NCBI GenBank assembly: GCA_035536995.1
Contig: DATLNB010000001.1
Location: forward strand, 62,001 to 126,000
Direction of reading: 5' to 3'
DNA: 64,000 nt
From: AV80 sp035536995
GTDB taxonomy: Bacteria; Verrucomicrobiota; Verrucomicrobiia; Chthoniobacterales; UBA10450
Shown: piece by piece, positions 42,042 through 52,297 of the stretch
How positions within the stretch are numbered: position 1 is the stretch's first letter
Layout of the letters: each line of letters opens with the position of its first letter
Notes under the pieces: generated by a model
Database searches by the model: none
What the model saw: only the letters and a program-made list of their open reading frames with translations
What the model was told of the DNA's origin: nothing
Position numbers and translations under genes: made by a program

Positions 42042-42587
42042 ATGAAATCATCCGATCCCGCAACAGAGGCGTTCGTCCGATATTTGCGACAGGAAATTGA
42101 CATCTTGAGTGGCCCTGTCGAAGCAGGTTGTCGGCGCGTTCCGGGCTGCGTTGGAACTAGCGGAGCAGAGATTGTTCGAGCAACCCTGCGGTCTATTTCA
42201 GGATATTTTGTACGGATGAGTGGAGCAATGACGCCGCTCACCGATGAATTTTGGAGGGGTATTGCCCATTTTTTCCAGTCGCAATTCGGTGTGTTTCCGA
42301 TCGGTGAAGAGGACCGCGATTACTTCGCGAACACGCTATCGGGAGGCACGCCTTCGCAGTTGTTCGGGGCCGGTGCCGTCGATCTCGCTATGCTGCATGC
42401 GATCGCGTTCTACGATCAAGAGAACAACACGACGTACCTCTCGCGCGCGAGAATGTTCCTCTGGAGATTCGCGGCAGCCCTCGTTGGTGCCGATCACGAA
42501 GGCACCATTGATGAAGAGGCTGCGCTCGACGAGTTCCAGCGACTGTTGGACGCCGAAACTGGAACGACCAGCGACGGCGGATCGTAG
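42042..42587 (+). CDS. Helical hypothetical protein after the channel
   Basis: 181 residues from MKSSDPATEAF, 14 bases after the channel stop. Mostly helical (FVRYLRQEIDIL, SISGYFVRMSG, DLAMLHAIAFYD, FLWRFAAALVGAD) with an acidic C-terminus. The helical repeats and the TerY context make a TerB-like fold conceivable, but no diagnostic motif is seen. Probably in one transcript with hxsA and the channel. Confidence 0.5.
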   Translation: MKSSDPATEAFVRYLRQEIDILSGPVEAGCRRVPGCVGTSGAEIVRATLRSISGYFVRMSGAMTPLTDEFWRGIAHFFQSQFGVFPIGEEDRDYFANTLSGGTPSQLFGAGAVDLAMLHAIAFYDQENNTTYLSRARMFLWRFAAALVGADHEGTIDEEAALDEFQRLLDAETGTTSDGGS

Positions 42588-42599
42588 TTGCCTCCCGAT

Positions 42600-43625
42600 C
42601 TATTGAATGGCCGCCAGCGGGAGGTCGTAGATGCGGTCCAGATACTTGACTCGGATTTTATCAGCACTTCGGCCGACAAGCTCGAGCCGCTGTCCTGGCT
42701 GCAAGGTCGTCTCGCCGTATGGTATCACAATGACTACCGGCCTAATGATTGTTATGAATTCGGGTGTAATGCCGACGGCCGGGGGCTGCCGCGCTACGGC
42801 CAGCGGTGTCGGCACTGATGGTGCCTCGGAATTGGGGTTAGAATCGAGGACCTCAATTTTGATCACCGGATGAATCTCCCACGCAGTGGAACGCCATGGG
42901 TGATGATATCCGTTGCCGGGACTTATGTTGTCGACCGTAGAGCCGACATCGGCCTTTCCATTGTGGTCGTCGTCCCAGGTCAGGTAACCTGTGACTCGAA
43001 TCTTTCTCGGGGGATGTCCTGTAGACTCGTACGCTTTGCCAGTTCGAAAGAAGCCGGCGATCGAATCGAGCCTGATATCGCGGTAGATAGTCCCTTCGGT
43101 TCGCGGCGTTATCTCGCAGATTATCGGTGTCGGATCACCAATTTGGGGATGATGATCGCTTGAATCCTCAAAGACCTCCAAGTGCCAATCGTGGAGATTC
43201 CTATCGCCGCAGTTCGTTGTTTCTGGCGGCCCAGGATAGGCGAGCACCAGCCAGCCCGTAAGTGAGACAATCTGGTTTTCATATCGGTTCAGCAGGGTTT
43301 TTTCAGCGTCAGACAAGTCGCTTCTGCGTTGCGCATCGAGGTGCGAATCATACTCGCGCACCTTCCTCAGGAAGGCGGCTGTATCGACCGCCTCAACGTT
43401 GACTCCCGCAAGATCAACCGGCGGTCGATTCTTCATCCGATTTCGTTCCATGCCGTCTTGAGTCTTTGCACTGCCGGTCGGGGATTCGAGGCAGGGCCAT
43501 CCAGCCAAGTCAACATCGCGCAAGTCTAAATTAGACCCTCCGCGAACCCTCCCGCTACAGAGCACGATCGCAATGGTGATGAGGAAAATCGGGGTGCGCG
43601 GACCAACGCTCCAATAATGCTGCAT
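42600..43625 (-). CDS. Secreted protein, last gene of the Srf operon
   Basis: About 341 residues from MQHYWSVGPRT; an earlier Met at 43658 is possible. The signal helix is PIFLITIAIVLCSG. Body motifs: NCGDRNLHDWHLEVFED, ICEITPR, RKIRVTGYLTWDDDH and RSTAWEIHPVIKIEV, a conserved-looking beta-domain. The C-terminal ~80 residues (VVIVIPYGETTLQPGQRLEL) look SH3-like. It is 104 bases after the OmpA gene. Probably acts in the periplasm. Confidence 0.55.
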   Translation of the reverse strand: MQHYWSVGPRTPIFLITIAIVLCSGRVRGGSNLDLRDVDLAGWPCLESPTGSAKTQDGMERNRMKNRPPVDLAGVNVEAVDTAAFLRKVREYDSHLDAQRRSDLSDAEKTLLNRYENQIVSLTGWLVLAYPGPPETTNCGDRNLHDWHLEVFEDSSDHHPQIGDPTPIICEITPRTEGTIYRDIRLDSIAGFFRTGKAYESTGHPPRKIRVTGYLTWDDDHNGKADVGSTVDNISPGNGYHHPWRSTAWEIHPVIKIEVLDSNPNSEAPSVPTPLAVARQPPAVGITPEFITIIRPVVIVIPYGETTLQPGQRLELVGRSADKIRVKYLDRIYDLPLAAIQ

Positions 43626-43729
43626 CGCTAAAGCCGATAAGTAATTTCGCCGTTCCACTCGCGTTTAGGACTCCGAAAGGTTAACCTACGCCGCGCTCCA
43701 AACCCTGCGCGGTCGGGGGCTCGTCAGCC

Positions 43730-45676
43730 CTACTTTGCCGATTCCAAGGGCAAAAGCGTTATATCGATGCGACGGTTTTTCGCGCGGTTGGGTTCACTCG
43801 TGTTAGGTACTAGAGGCGCCGAATCGCCCAAACCTAGAACCTTGACGCGATCCGCCGGAAGGCCGGTGTTATTGATTAAAAATTTAGCGGCTGCAGCTGC
43901 ACGAGCTTCGGACAGCGCTTGGTTGTTCGGGAAAGCTTGTTGAATGCGTCGGTCGTCGGTGTGTCCAACGATCTGCACGACATAGGGACGGGAACTGACG
44001 GTACGTCCGAACTCGGCGAGCACACGTTGCCCACCTTCGGTGAGCGCTGCTGATCCGCTTCCGAACAGCACGTTATCGGGCGCAGAAACGGTAATGACAC
44101 GATCGGTGGAGCCGCCAGCAAAATTTTCGATCGGTGTGCTCGGAAGGGCTATTCCAGGTGTGACAGTCAGATCCTGGGTGTCTTGGGCAACTCTTCCTTT
44201 ATCGTCGGTCAGGCGGAGTATGGCACGCGACGTACCTGGCGGCCGCGGAGGGATGACTTCGTAGCCCCCTGTTAGTTTATTGAATGTTTGCCCTCCATCT
44301 AGAGAAAGCTCGCGTTGCACGATAGAGCTGTCGGGGTCTGCGTTATAACTGGCCGTGGTGTCGGCAAGAATCTTCTCTCCAGTTCGGGGAACGCTTGGGC
44401 TGAGCCGGAGGTTAGCCACAACGGGCGACGCGCCTGAAGGTGGATCAAGGCGCAGGAACACCGTGTCCGGCTGTTTGTTGGCACTCGCTAGCCCAGGTAG
44501 AAAGTCGATTTTATATTTCCCTGGTTTACTAAAGCCGCTGAACGCGACCGGCTTCCCTGGTTCGCAGGGATACCTTGTACCCGCAAAATCAAGCTCGCCG
44601 CCTTCCGTCGAATGCGCTGAGATGTTTGCAGGGAATTCACCGGATCTACTTTTGACCTCAACGCGAAGCCGCCCGGAGGAGAGTTGGTTGCCGGACGGGG
44701 CTGGCGCAGCCCCAATTTCGGGAGCCGCCGGGAGATCTTCTACGAAGACTGTGATCCGCGCACGTGATTGTGGAAGTGGTACGCCAAGTAGGCTCCCATG
44801 TGCGGTCAGCTCTATAGGATAAGCTCCGGCGTTGGGATAGGCGATGTCAATGTGCCGGGCATTTCCTCCCTCTTGTCCGTTCTGGGCCAGCCAATGAGCA
44901 GTCGTCGCCTCGGGGCTAATTTGCGAGATGATCGTTTCGGAAGCTTGCACCGTCTGTGCGGTCGGAGCATTAAGTTCGAAGAAACGCCCTCTGGATCCTT
45001 CAAAGCGAAGACGTGTGACCTCCGCCGGCGTGACGTTCGACTTCGAAGTCTGGATCCTAGCCTGTGGCCACGCTTGGATCAGCTCAAATATCAACCAAGC
45101 GAGAGCGCCAATAAGCAGGAGAAGCATGAGCCACTTTGCACGCTTAATCCAGCCCACTAGAAAACTTTCCTTCCGCAGCTTGCCGACGGCGATATCCGGG
45201 GCGACAGAATCGAGACTATTTTGCTCACAACCCCACAGAATTACTAGATGCTTCCCCTTGGTCGAATTGTACGTCCGGTAAAAGTCTGGGACCCGCGCTG
45301 GGTCCGGCAACGTGAAGCGCTCGATGAGGAGCTTAGCGTCCGGCGTTATTCCAGGCCGCTTCCCAGTCTCACGGAGCCGGACAATGGCTGTATCTAAGCG
45401 CGCGATTAGCTCTCGCGGCAAACGGTCCTTGGCCAGTGCCGTACTTGTTCCGCAAACTTCCCGCCCCTCCACTACTTTCCGAAACAGCGCGATGGTCGCG
45501 CCTGCTTCCTGACGCTCTGTCACCCGAGGCAAAAATTCGTCAAGGGAATCCAGTAAGACATCTTGACTTGCGGCGTCCCAATAAAAAAGCCCCTGCTGTG
45601 AGGCCTTGAGTTTGCGATACCCGTCGCCGCCGATCCGTAATTCGAGTCCTGTACTCGTCTGCTTGATACCGCTCAT
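43730..45676 (-). CDS. OmpA-domain inner-membrane-anchored protein
   Basis: 648 residues. A ~180-residue cytoplasmic part, one transmembrane helix (about 183-203), ~330 residues of PKD/Ig-like beta repeats, then a C-terminal OmpA/peptidoglycan-binding domain: NVLFGSGSAALTEGG, VVQIVGHTDDRR, NNQALSEARAAAAAKFL, NRAKNRRIDITL. The start overlaps the coiled-coil gene by 4 bases (ATGA). Topology: cytoplasmic front, periplasmic body tied to peptidoglycan, like membrane anchors of secretion machines. Confidence 0.75.
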   Translation of the reverse strand: MSGIKQTSTGLELRIGGDGYRKLKASQQGLFYWDAASQDVLLDSLDEFLPRVTERQEAGATIALFRKVVEGREVCGTSTALAKDRLPRELIARLDTAIVRLRETGKRPGITPDAKLLIERFTLPDPARVPDFYRTYNSTKGKHLVILWGCEQNSLDSVAPDIAVGKLRKESFLVGWIKRAKWLMLLLLIGALAWLIFELIQAWPQARIQTSKSNVTPAEVTRLRFEGSRGRFFELNAPTAQTVQASETIISQISPEATTAHWLAQNGQEGGNARHIDIAYPNAGAYPIELTAHGSLLGVPLPQSRARITVFVEDLPAAPEIGAAPAPSGNQLSSGRLRVEVKSRSGEFPANISAHSTEGGELDFAGTRYPCEPGKPVAFSGFSKPGKYKIDFLPGLASANKQPDTVFLRLDPPSGASPVVANLRLSPSVPRTGEKILADTTASYNADPDSSIVQRELSLDGGQTFNKLTGGYEVIPPRPPGTSRAILRLTDDKGRVAQDTQDLTVTPGIALPSTPIENFAGGSTDRVITVSAPDNVLFGSGSAALTEGGQRVLAEFGRTVSSRPYVVQIVGHTDDRRIQQAFPNNQALSEARAAAAAKFLINNTGLPADRVKVLGLGDSAPLVPNTSEPNRAKNRRIDITLLPLESAK

Positions 45677-46620
45677 CTCGTGGGGACGATGTCGGCTTTA
45701 CGAACGATGCGATCACCTTGAAGAAGAGCCCAAGCTTTTACGGCCCCGACCTTTCGACAGCCCTGCATGTTAGGCCCGGTCATGAAAGATTCATCGATGA
45801 GGTCGCCAGGGACAATACCTCGAGCAGAAAGGCGGCCTTCGAGCATCCGGTTCACCTGCTGACGCATCTCCTCTAACTTGTCTGGCTTTTCGTGCCAAAC
45901 CTCATGTAAAGCTTGGCCGAGACAATGGAGTGCCTCCACAAGGGACGTTGAACTTGCGTCCGAAGCGCGGAGCTGGTGAGCGATGCTGTGGAGGTGATAT
46001 AAGACCCGAGCTGCAATGTCGGGAGGGAGGTTACGAACGACCTGAGTCCAAAATTCACCAGTCCCCGTCGGAAAAATAGCGGTGGAAAGCAGCGTCAAAT
46101 CACCTTGCAGCGTATCAACCCGGGCGAGAGCACCCTGCATGCTGCCTTCGGCGGCATCGATCCGACCCTGAGCCTCCGCGTTAGCTTGTCGTAACTCCGC
46201 CGAGTCCTGTACAGCATTCCGGAGGTCGGTCGATGCGCGATCCAAACTTTGCTTAACCGCGGAATAATCTTTTTCGAGCTGCCCTATGCGAGTGGTCTGT
46301 TGCTTCGACGTTACCTCCAAAAGTCGAACGCACTGTTCCGAATTTACGGCGATGCTTCCAATCCTTGTGACGAGAGCCGCAACGGCCGCGGCCATTTCAC
46401 TGTCGCTAACCTCCAAGACGCTATGGTCCTGAACTTCGCTGGGCGCGGGTGCGATCGCGGGATTCGGCGCGGTCTGGGGCGCATACTCAACGTTGGGGAC
46501 AGACGCCCCAGCCTCGACAGGAATGGCTTGCGTGTCCAAAGCGGCTGACATCGCGGGTTGTGTCGCATCGGGCTCCTTGCCGGAGGGGGGCGCGTCGGGA
46601 AATTCTATGGGCTGTGGCAT
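45673..46620 (-). CDS. Coiled-coil protein of the Srf operon
   Basis: 315 residues. Pro/Ala-rich first 60 residues, then a long coiled coil (about 85-165: RIGQLEKDYSAVKQSLDRAS...) and a helical domain (FWTQVVRNLPPDIAARVLYHL; EALHCLGQALHEVWHE). The tail (VGAVKAWALLQGDRIVRKAD) resembles the interface ends of GrpE-like adaptors, but I do not claim identity. It starts 10 bases after srfB. Probably links the ATPase to the OmpA-type anchor. Confidence 0.55.
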   Translation of the reverse strand: MPQPIEFPDAPPSGKEPDATQPAMSAALDTQAIPVEAGASVPNVEYAPQTAPNPAIAPAPSEVQDHSVLEVSDSEMAAAVAALVTRIGSIAVNSEQCVRLLEVTSKQQTTRIGQLEKDYSAVKQSLDRASTDLRNAVQDSAELRQANAEAQGRIDAAEGSMQGALARVDTLQGDLTLLSTAIFPTGTGEFWTQVVRNLPPDIAARVLYHLHSIAHQLRASDASSTSLVEALHCLGQALHEVWHEKPDKLEEMRQQVNRMLEGRLSARGIVPGDLIDESFMTGPNMQGCRKVGAVKAWALLQGDRIVRKADIVPTR

Positions 46621-46629
46621 GTCATTCTT

Positions 46630-49425
46630 TCAATCGGGCCAGGAAACGCTGAAGCGAGGGTTGTCCAGCCAGTAATCTTCCCCGCCCAGCGTGCACACAT
46701 CAAGAGCGACGTCGTTAAGGGCCACCGCGTCGTTGCCCCCAATTGCGCGAACGTCCTCGACCACAAGCGTCTCCGATACCACGCCGGCAGTTTCATTGGG
46801 CACCCTTTTTAATGTTACGGCAAGGCGAGGGGGAGGGGCTTTGTGCACACTCCTCCATCGAAATAGATAAGTAGGTTCCGGGTCTCGCGATGAGGGCAGT
46901 AACCGGCGCCCGATACGAGTGTTCACCATAAGCTCGACGGTCGCGGAGTCTTGGTCCGGGCTGAGGTAGACGGGCGCCGCATAGTTGCTGGCGGCGCTTA
47001 TGCCTACCCAGTAATATCGAAGCGGCTCTCGTTGGCTCCATTCGTGCTGGATGCTCCAGCCGGGCACACGACCATTCGAAATTGCCTTGTTCAGCGCCAG
47101 TCCAACGGCGGTGATAGTTTTTGCGTCTTTGATGCGTCCCGCATGATTGAACGGGTACCAATCACCAGCATAAAACCCTTTGGCGAAGAGAACTCTGTCT
47201 GTCGTAATCGGTAGGATGTCGGCTAACAACGTCTGGATCGTAGGCAGCTCTGATGGCTTTCCAGAGACGATAACAACGTCGACCTCAAACACGGAGACTA
47301 ATTTTGCGAGCGGCTTCAACGTTGCGGCCATTCGGTCCCGGATGACCATGGACACTTCGTCCTCCGTCACATCTACGAGCGGATTGTGCTCACCCAGTGT
47401 TTCGAGATCGAGAAGTTTCTCATCGTGCAGTCGATCCAGCATCTCATGCCGAGAAAAGAAGTCGTGAGCCAACTGGTTTAACTCGGTCACGGACGAGGCG
47501 TCCGCGAGTCCCCAGCCCGCCGTGCCAGCCGGGATCCAGCCCGGAGCGCGATCGTCGCACATATTTGCAAGCCAACGCGTCACGGCAGGAATGAAAAACA
47601 GCCTTGTGATCCGCTTCCACGTTTCCTTCTCCGTCTGCGTCGAAAATGCTTGTCGGAAGAACGAAGCGAATACATTGGCCGTGTCCTCACGACGACCGAA
47701 ACTTTCGCCTAGCTTCGGGAGTAGAATACGTTCGAGCAAGGCACGGACAATTTCATCACCCGCAATGTTTGTGCTGTCCTTGTATAATAGTTGGGCGGTC
47801 AACTCGACGCCGGCGCCGCGCATTTTATCGCGATATTCGACGATTGCGTAATCGGTCGTTCCGCCGCCAATGTCGATCGTCATTGCGCGGACCGTTGCTT
47901 CTCCTGCAGAGTCCAAGCGGCCCATCAGGCGCAACCAGTTTTCGCCGATTCCGTGCATGTGCTGCATCTCGGCGAATACAATTGGAAGCTGAGACGCGAT
48001 GGCTTCATCGAGAGGGAACTCGACCGATGGCGCTAGTGAAAGCTCTTCCAGGTGCATGTGCGCGAAAGTGTTCGCGGCCTTCTGCCACTTTGACTTGTAC
48101 GCGTCCAGCTCTGCTGCCATCCAGCCCGATGGGTGTGTCACTTGGACTGAACGCAAAAACCGAGGGACGAATGGATAGTTATCTTTCCAATATTCGGGCG
48201 CGTTCATCTGACGATACGCGGCCTCGAGCACCGCAACGCCCATCCATGCAAGCGCGTCGGCCCGAGGATAGATAGGCGACACGGGTTGCGCGACCGGCCT
48301 GCGTGACGGCTCTAAAAGGTTTGGCGGCGAACTAAGATCCCAGTCGGAACCGTTGTAGGGAAAAAAACGCAACATCTGGCAGGCCAATTTTGCGTTTTGA
48401 AGAGCATTTATTTCGGGGTTCCAGTCATTGCGAACCATGGTCCAAAAAAGCGGGTTCTGAGTTGACGACACATCGCAGAAGTTGTCCCACGCATACCGCT
48501 TCGGCGAGCTCAGAAAGCTTACGCCACCACCTGCCAGTGAAAGCCTCTGCAGCGCCACAGGCGCCTGCACACCTACCGCGATCGGGCTGAGTTCAACAAA
48601 CATGTGCGGAACCCGCCGAATTACTTCCGTGACAACCTTTATGGGCGCGGTCGGTTTTCTCCAAAAACTCGTCTTCTGTTGTTGCGGCTGAACAACGTAT
48701 TCTTCCATCAAAGATTCGACCGGTATATTCGGCAATTCGAACTCCTGAAACTGGGGCTCCAGAAGCACAAACCATGATTCTACGATCGTCTGTCCAGGGC
48801 CTCGCTCCGAGAAACTGCGGCCGCGTTCCATGAAGCGGAGCGGGCGCACCATTTGACGCAACGCTTCCGCTGGCGAGCCGACCTGTGTCGGAGGCTCTTC
48901 TAGAAGAATAGCGACGGTCCGAGTATTGCCGAAATCGACGATGAGATCGACGGGAATGGGTGCCTGCGCCATACGCGTAGTCCACTCGATATCGATCTTT
49001 GCCAACACTTTGCCCTCAGCGCCCGGCGATCCAAATGACAGACGTGTGCTGCCGCTTTCAGTTATCTCTGTCTCGTTTCGGAACGGGTACGGGGCGTCCG
49101 GCTGCCCAACGTATTCTCTATGTGCGACCGGCTCAGGGGGGGATATCGCCGACCCGCGCGACACGTCTCCCAGGTTACTCTCAACAGCGAGATTAACGCC
49201 AAGTACGCGATCCGCGCCTTGCCAACCCATTGAGTACTTAAAACGTATCCAAGGCATCGCCTTAGCCTTTTCAGCGTTATATGCAGTCCGCCAAGCACTA
49301 GGTTCACGGCACTCTTTTTCCAAATCTCGAATCGTTGCTGAATCGAGTGTGCGCAGCACCTCCATGTCGAAGGGAACCCAGTAAAAGTGGTGCCCGCTGT
49401 TCGGCACGATTGATATCTGCGTCAT
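46630..49425 (-). CDS. srfB: SrfB-family actin-like ATPase
   Basis: 931 residues. Actin/Hsp70-type phosphate loops are present: LIVDFGNTRTVAI (about 160-172) and MTIDIGGGTTDYAIV (about 515-530). Long helical inserts lie between them. The family is known from the Salmonella srfABC operon (virulence factor SrfB) and is widespread in soil and plant bacteria. SrfC is the upstream neighbour, 32 bases away. Probably the ATPase of a membrane-associated machine that includes the OmpA anchor. Confidence 0.7.
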   Translation of the reverse strand: MTQISIVPNSGHHFYWVPFDMEVLRTLDSATIRDLEKECREPSAWRTAYNAEKAKAMPWIRFKYSMGWQGADRVLGVNLAVESNLGDVSRGSAISPPEPVAHREYVGQPDAPYPFRNETEITESGSTRLSFGSPGAEGKVLAKIDIEWTTRMAQAPIPVDLIVDFGNTRTVAILLEEPPTQVGSPAEALRQMVRPLRFMERGRSFSERGPGQTIVESWFVLLEPQFQEFELPNIPVESLMEEYVVQPQQQKTSFWRKPTAPIKVVTEVIRRVPHMFVELSPIAVGVQAPVALQRLSLAGGGVSFLSSPKRYAWDNFCDVSSTQNPLFWTMVRNDWNPEINALQNAKLACQMLRFFPYNGSDWDLSSPPNLLEPSRRPVAQPVSPIYPRADALAWMGVAVLEAAYRQMNAPEYWKDNYPFVPRFLRSVQVTHPSGWMAAELDAYKSKWQKAANTFAHMHLEELSLAPSVEFPLDEAIASQLPIVFAEMQHMHGIGENWLRLMGRLDSAGEATVRAMTIDIGGGTTDYAIVEYRDKMRGAGVELTAQLLYKDSTNIAGDEIVRALLERILLPKLGESFGRREDTANVFASFFRQAFSTQTEKETWKRITRLFFIPAVTRWLANMCDDRAPGWIPAGTAGWGLADASSVTELNQLAHDFFSRHEMLDRLHDEKLLDLETLGEHNPLVDVTEDEVSMVIRDRMAATLKPLAKLVSVFEVDVVIVSGKPSELPTIQTLLADILPITTDRVLFAKGFYAGDWYPFNHAGRIKDAKTITAVGLALNKAISNGRVPGWSIQHEWSQREPLRYYWVGISAASNYAAPVYLSPDQDSATVELMVNTRIGRRLLPSSRDPEPTYLFRWRSVHKAPPPRLAVTLKRVPNETAGVVSETLVVEDVRAIGGNDAVALNDVALDVCTLGGEDYWLDNPRFSVSWPD

Positions 49426-49457
49426 GATAGTCCGGGAATACGATCTCGCCTACGTTC

Positions 49458-52067
49458 TTATTGCTTCATCGGCCAGTTAGAACTGAGAGCTAGGAGCTCT
49501 ATATCTCCGGGCTGATTCGGACGAGTGCTAACCTGCGTCTTGCGCAACTCGGCCAGACGGTCGAGAAACGGTCCGATGACGCTGGCGTAATGAGAGCAAA
49601 ACTGTGGCCGCGGCGGAGCCATTGGGTTTTCGCCGTTGGCGAATTCGACTAGCTGCTCAATGGCGGTTTTCCGGTCCGTTCCTATAGTCTCGACGCGAAC
49701 CGGGTTCTTGGATCCACGGATAAGCTTTCCGGTCAGGTGCACAGCAACGTAACGGCGCGCGTCACGTGCCGTCCAAGCTTCAGTTAGACGACCGAAGTTT
49801 TCCTCCAGCCAGGCGGCGCTGTCCTGCATATTCAAGGATTCACTGAAGTACGTTAACACCCTCGCCATTTCAGCCCGGTCCCCGAGCCCCACAGCAGCAG
49901 GCGATACGTTGCCGGTATCCTTCTCCCGCCACCGAGTAAGCTGCGCGCTCAAATAATCTTGAGGACTTCTACCGAGTTCAACTAAATTCAAAGGAATTGG
50001 TTCCAGGTCTTCCGGCCTCACCGTCAGCAGCGCGCGCAACGCCGAACTCAGAACCTCGCATTCTGATCTTTTGAAATTGTCCGGCAGACCTATTCGGTCC
50101 GTGAGACGGATATGCCAGCCGGTGATCGTCTGATCACGGAGTTCCCGCTCCGTTGATCCGCCGGGCAATGCCTCATTGATCAATGCGCGCCCTTGATCTG
50201 CCAACTGCTCCTGACGCTTTACCGCCGGTTGTGATTGAAGGACTTCCTCCGCCTGTGCCTGCAGGTTTTTGCAAAGGAGGTCAATGCCTTCGCCGAGTGC
50301 CGCTTTCTTAACGAAGCTACGGTTAGCGAAAATTTCACCCGCTTGTTCGTCAGATGACAGCCGCGTCACTGCCGCATCTAGTTCGGCGTCCGTGGGCTTG
50401 TCGTCGCCGTACTTGGAAATCCTCTCGTACTTCGGAAGCACGATCGGGAAAAATGTGCTGATTTCGGGCGACGCGATAACTCCAAGAGATCGGAACTTCT
50501 CGAAAGCAGGGCCAATATTTTTATCGGGGTTCCGCAACACGTCCGAAAGCAGCTCGCCAAAAAAGGTAAGACAAACGTTCAGCGTTGTGGGCCGGCTTCG
50601 GTTGGTTAGATCTGTTCCCGTTTTGCTTTTCCACCAGGTTTGAATCCCGTCGGCGATCAGGCCCGGGCGCGCGATTGGACCAAGCGCACGCAAGAGAACA
50701 CAGAATCCATCAACATATCCGTGTTCGCTGCTGGCAGCGACCATCGCGTTTGTCTTGCCACGCTTAAGCAGGTGAGAGAACAATAGATGGTCGCCGCCGT
50801 CACTAAGTTTCTCATCGTCCAGACTGTCACTGCCACCTGTGCCGACGTTCGAAATCCCAGGGAAATCGAGAATGTCGGTGGCGCTCAGCAAGTCCTTGAG
50901 GACTTGCCCCTCCTCCTTGAGTTCTACAAGCCTCGCAGCGTTGACGGGGATAGTTAGCTCCCAAACAAGCCCTTGAAGTAGCGCAAACTCCCGGGGATTA
51001 TGAAAGATCTGTGAACCCTCGTGGAGGTCCAGCGCGATATAATCATCGGACTCTTGCATTCGAATCTGAAGAATCCGGTTTCGGATTTTCTGATCCGGCT
51101 CAACCCTATCCCCGGAAAGATCCACCCCGCCAACCGCCTTCACGTATGTAGCCATATCGAGGAGGATCGATGCCGCGTCATAGCTGCAGAAAATTGACCG
51201 CGCGTGTTTCCCTGGAGGACTCAATTTGGTGCGAAAATCTCGCAGTGACTGATGCAGCTCGGTGATCGCGCCCTGATTGCCCCAAAACAGCTTAGCGAAT
51301 AAAGCGTCGATTCCGGCATCGGTGCTCTGTACCGCCGGTGACTCCAGCATCATCGAGGCGGAGCGCTCGGCTAGAGCCTCGAAGGGGTTATCAGGGAAGC
51401 GCGATGAAACGAGAAGATCGAGGAGGGCAGCTGCCGGCACGAGCCGCTCGAACGCGGCCCGCTTCGGTAACCTTGCCCCACGCCCTGTTGCATCGAGCAA
51501 CTCAGAGTATGTCTCATTAGTTAAACGCTCGCGTCTCTGCACATGCCAATCCAAAGCGAAGCCAAGGGTGAGCGAATGCAGAATTTGGGACTCTGTCGCC
51601 ATTTTGATCTCCACCGGATGCATGCGGTCGCGCACGTGTTGTGACAGGCAAAAACGCGTGATGCAGGCGGACGCGTCGCTTCGAAAGTTGTAAGGATTCA
51701 ACGTCACTGAATCGCCGGCCGCGTTGTGTTTCTCAAAACGCACCGGCTGGTCGGGGTGCCACTGAAGTATTGACCCATTGCCCGCTGGATCTGCGCCTCT
51801 GTCTAGATACACTGATAGCAAAGTTGACTTGCCGACCTGCGACGGCCCCCAAAGTCCGAATGTCGCACGGCTGCGCCCGCCACCGTTTTGCACCCGGTTC
51901 GCCGAGTCGCGCGCTCGATAAGCGCGGTACAACCAACCACCGCTGCCGAGTTGGTATTTGCGGTCGCGTCGGACGCCAAATCCCCAGTACCATTCGATCA
52001 ACTGGTGAATCACCTCATTCCAATCCGGTATGGGCTGTTCAGGCATAATGCGGGCGTCGCAGACCAT
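49458..52067 (-). CDS. srfC: SrfC-family P-loop protein
   Basis: 869 residues. An alternative Met (MPEQPIPDW) is 7 codons in. The P-loop is GPSQVGKST (74-82) after FGLW. The rest is mostly helical with no clear second motif; SrfC proteins are large predicted GTP/ATP-binding proteins encoded beside SrfB. First gene of the five-gene minus-strand operon (srfC, srfB, coiled coil, OmpA protein, secreted protein). Confidence 0.7.
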   Translation of the reverse strand: MVCDARIMPEQPIPDWNEVIHQLIEWYWGFGVRRDRKYQLGSGGWLYRAYRARDSANRVQNGGGRSRATFGLWGPSQVGKSTLLSVYLDRGADPAGNGSILQWHPDQPVRFEKHNAAGDSVTLNPYNFRSDASACITRFCLSQHVRDRMHPVEIKMATESQILHSLTLGFALDWHVQRRERLTNETYSELLDATGRGARLPKRAAFERLVPAAALLDLLVSSRFPDNPFEALAERSASMMLESPAVQSTDAGIDALFAKLFWGNQGAITELHQSLRDFRTKLSPPGKHARSIFCSYDAASILLDMATYVKAVGGVDLSGDRVEPDQKIRNRILQIRMQESDDYIALDLHEGSQIFHNPREFALLQGLVWELTIPVNAARLVELKEEGQVLKDLLSATDILDFPGISNVGTGGSDSLDDEKLSDGGDHLLFSHLLKRGKTNAMVAASSEHGYVDGFCVLLRALGPIARPGLIADGIQTWWKSKTGTDLTNRSRPTTLNVCLTFFGELLSDVLRNPDKNIGPAFEKFRSLGVIASPEISTFFPIVLPKYERISKYGDDKPTDAELDAAVTRLSSDEQAGEIFANRSFVKKAALGEGIDLLCKNLQAQAEEVLQSQPAVKRQEQLADQGRALINEALPGGSTERELRDQTITGWHIRLTDRIGLPDNFKRSECEVLSSALRALLTVRPEDLEPIPLNLVELGRSPQDYLSAQLTRWREKDTGNVSPAAVGLGDRAEMARVLTYFSESLNMQDSAAWLEENFGRLTEAWTARDARRYVAVHLTGKLIRGSKNPVRVETIGTDRKTAIEQLVEFANGENPMAPPRPQFCSHYASVIGPFLDRLAELRKTQVSTRPNQPGDIELLALSSNWPMKQ

Positions 52068-52297
52068 ATGAACAGAGATGGCTCTCTCATGTCAAACTAC
52101 ATACCTCCTGCACGCCCCTGCAAACGGTATATGGCCGCACCGGAAAAAACACTCGTCAAGGACGTGCTGCAGGCGCCTTCGTTCTTTTTGCTCGATGCCG
52201 TATGCCTCGCGTAGGAGCGAGTTCAGTCAATTTTGCCAAGCAAACCTGCAAAGTTTGGTCTGTTGCCAGGGGATTCACCTCTTCGCTCCCTGCTTAG

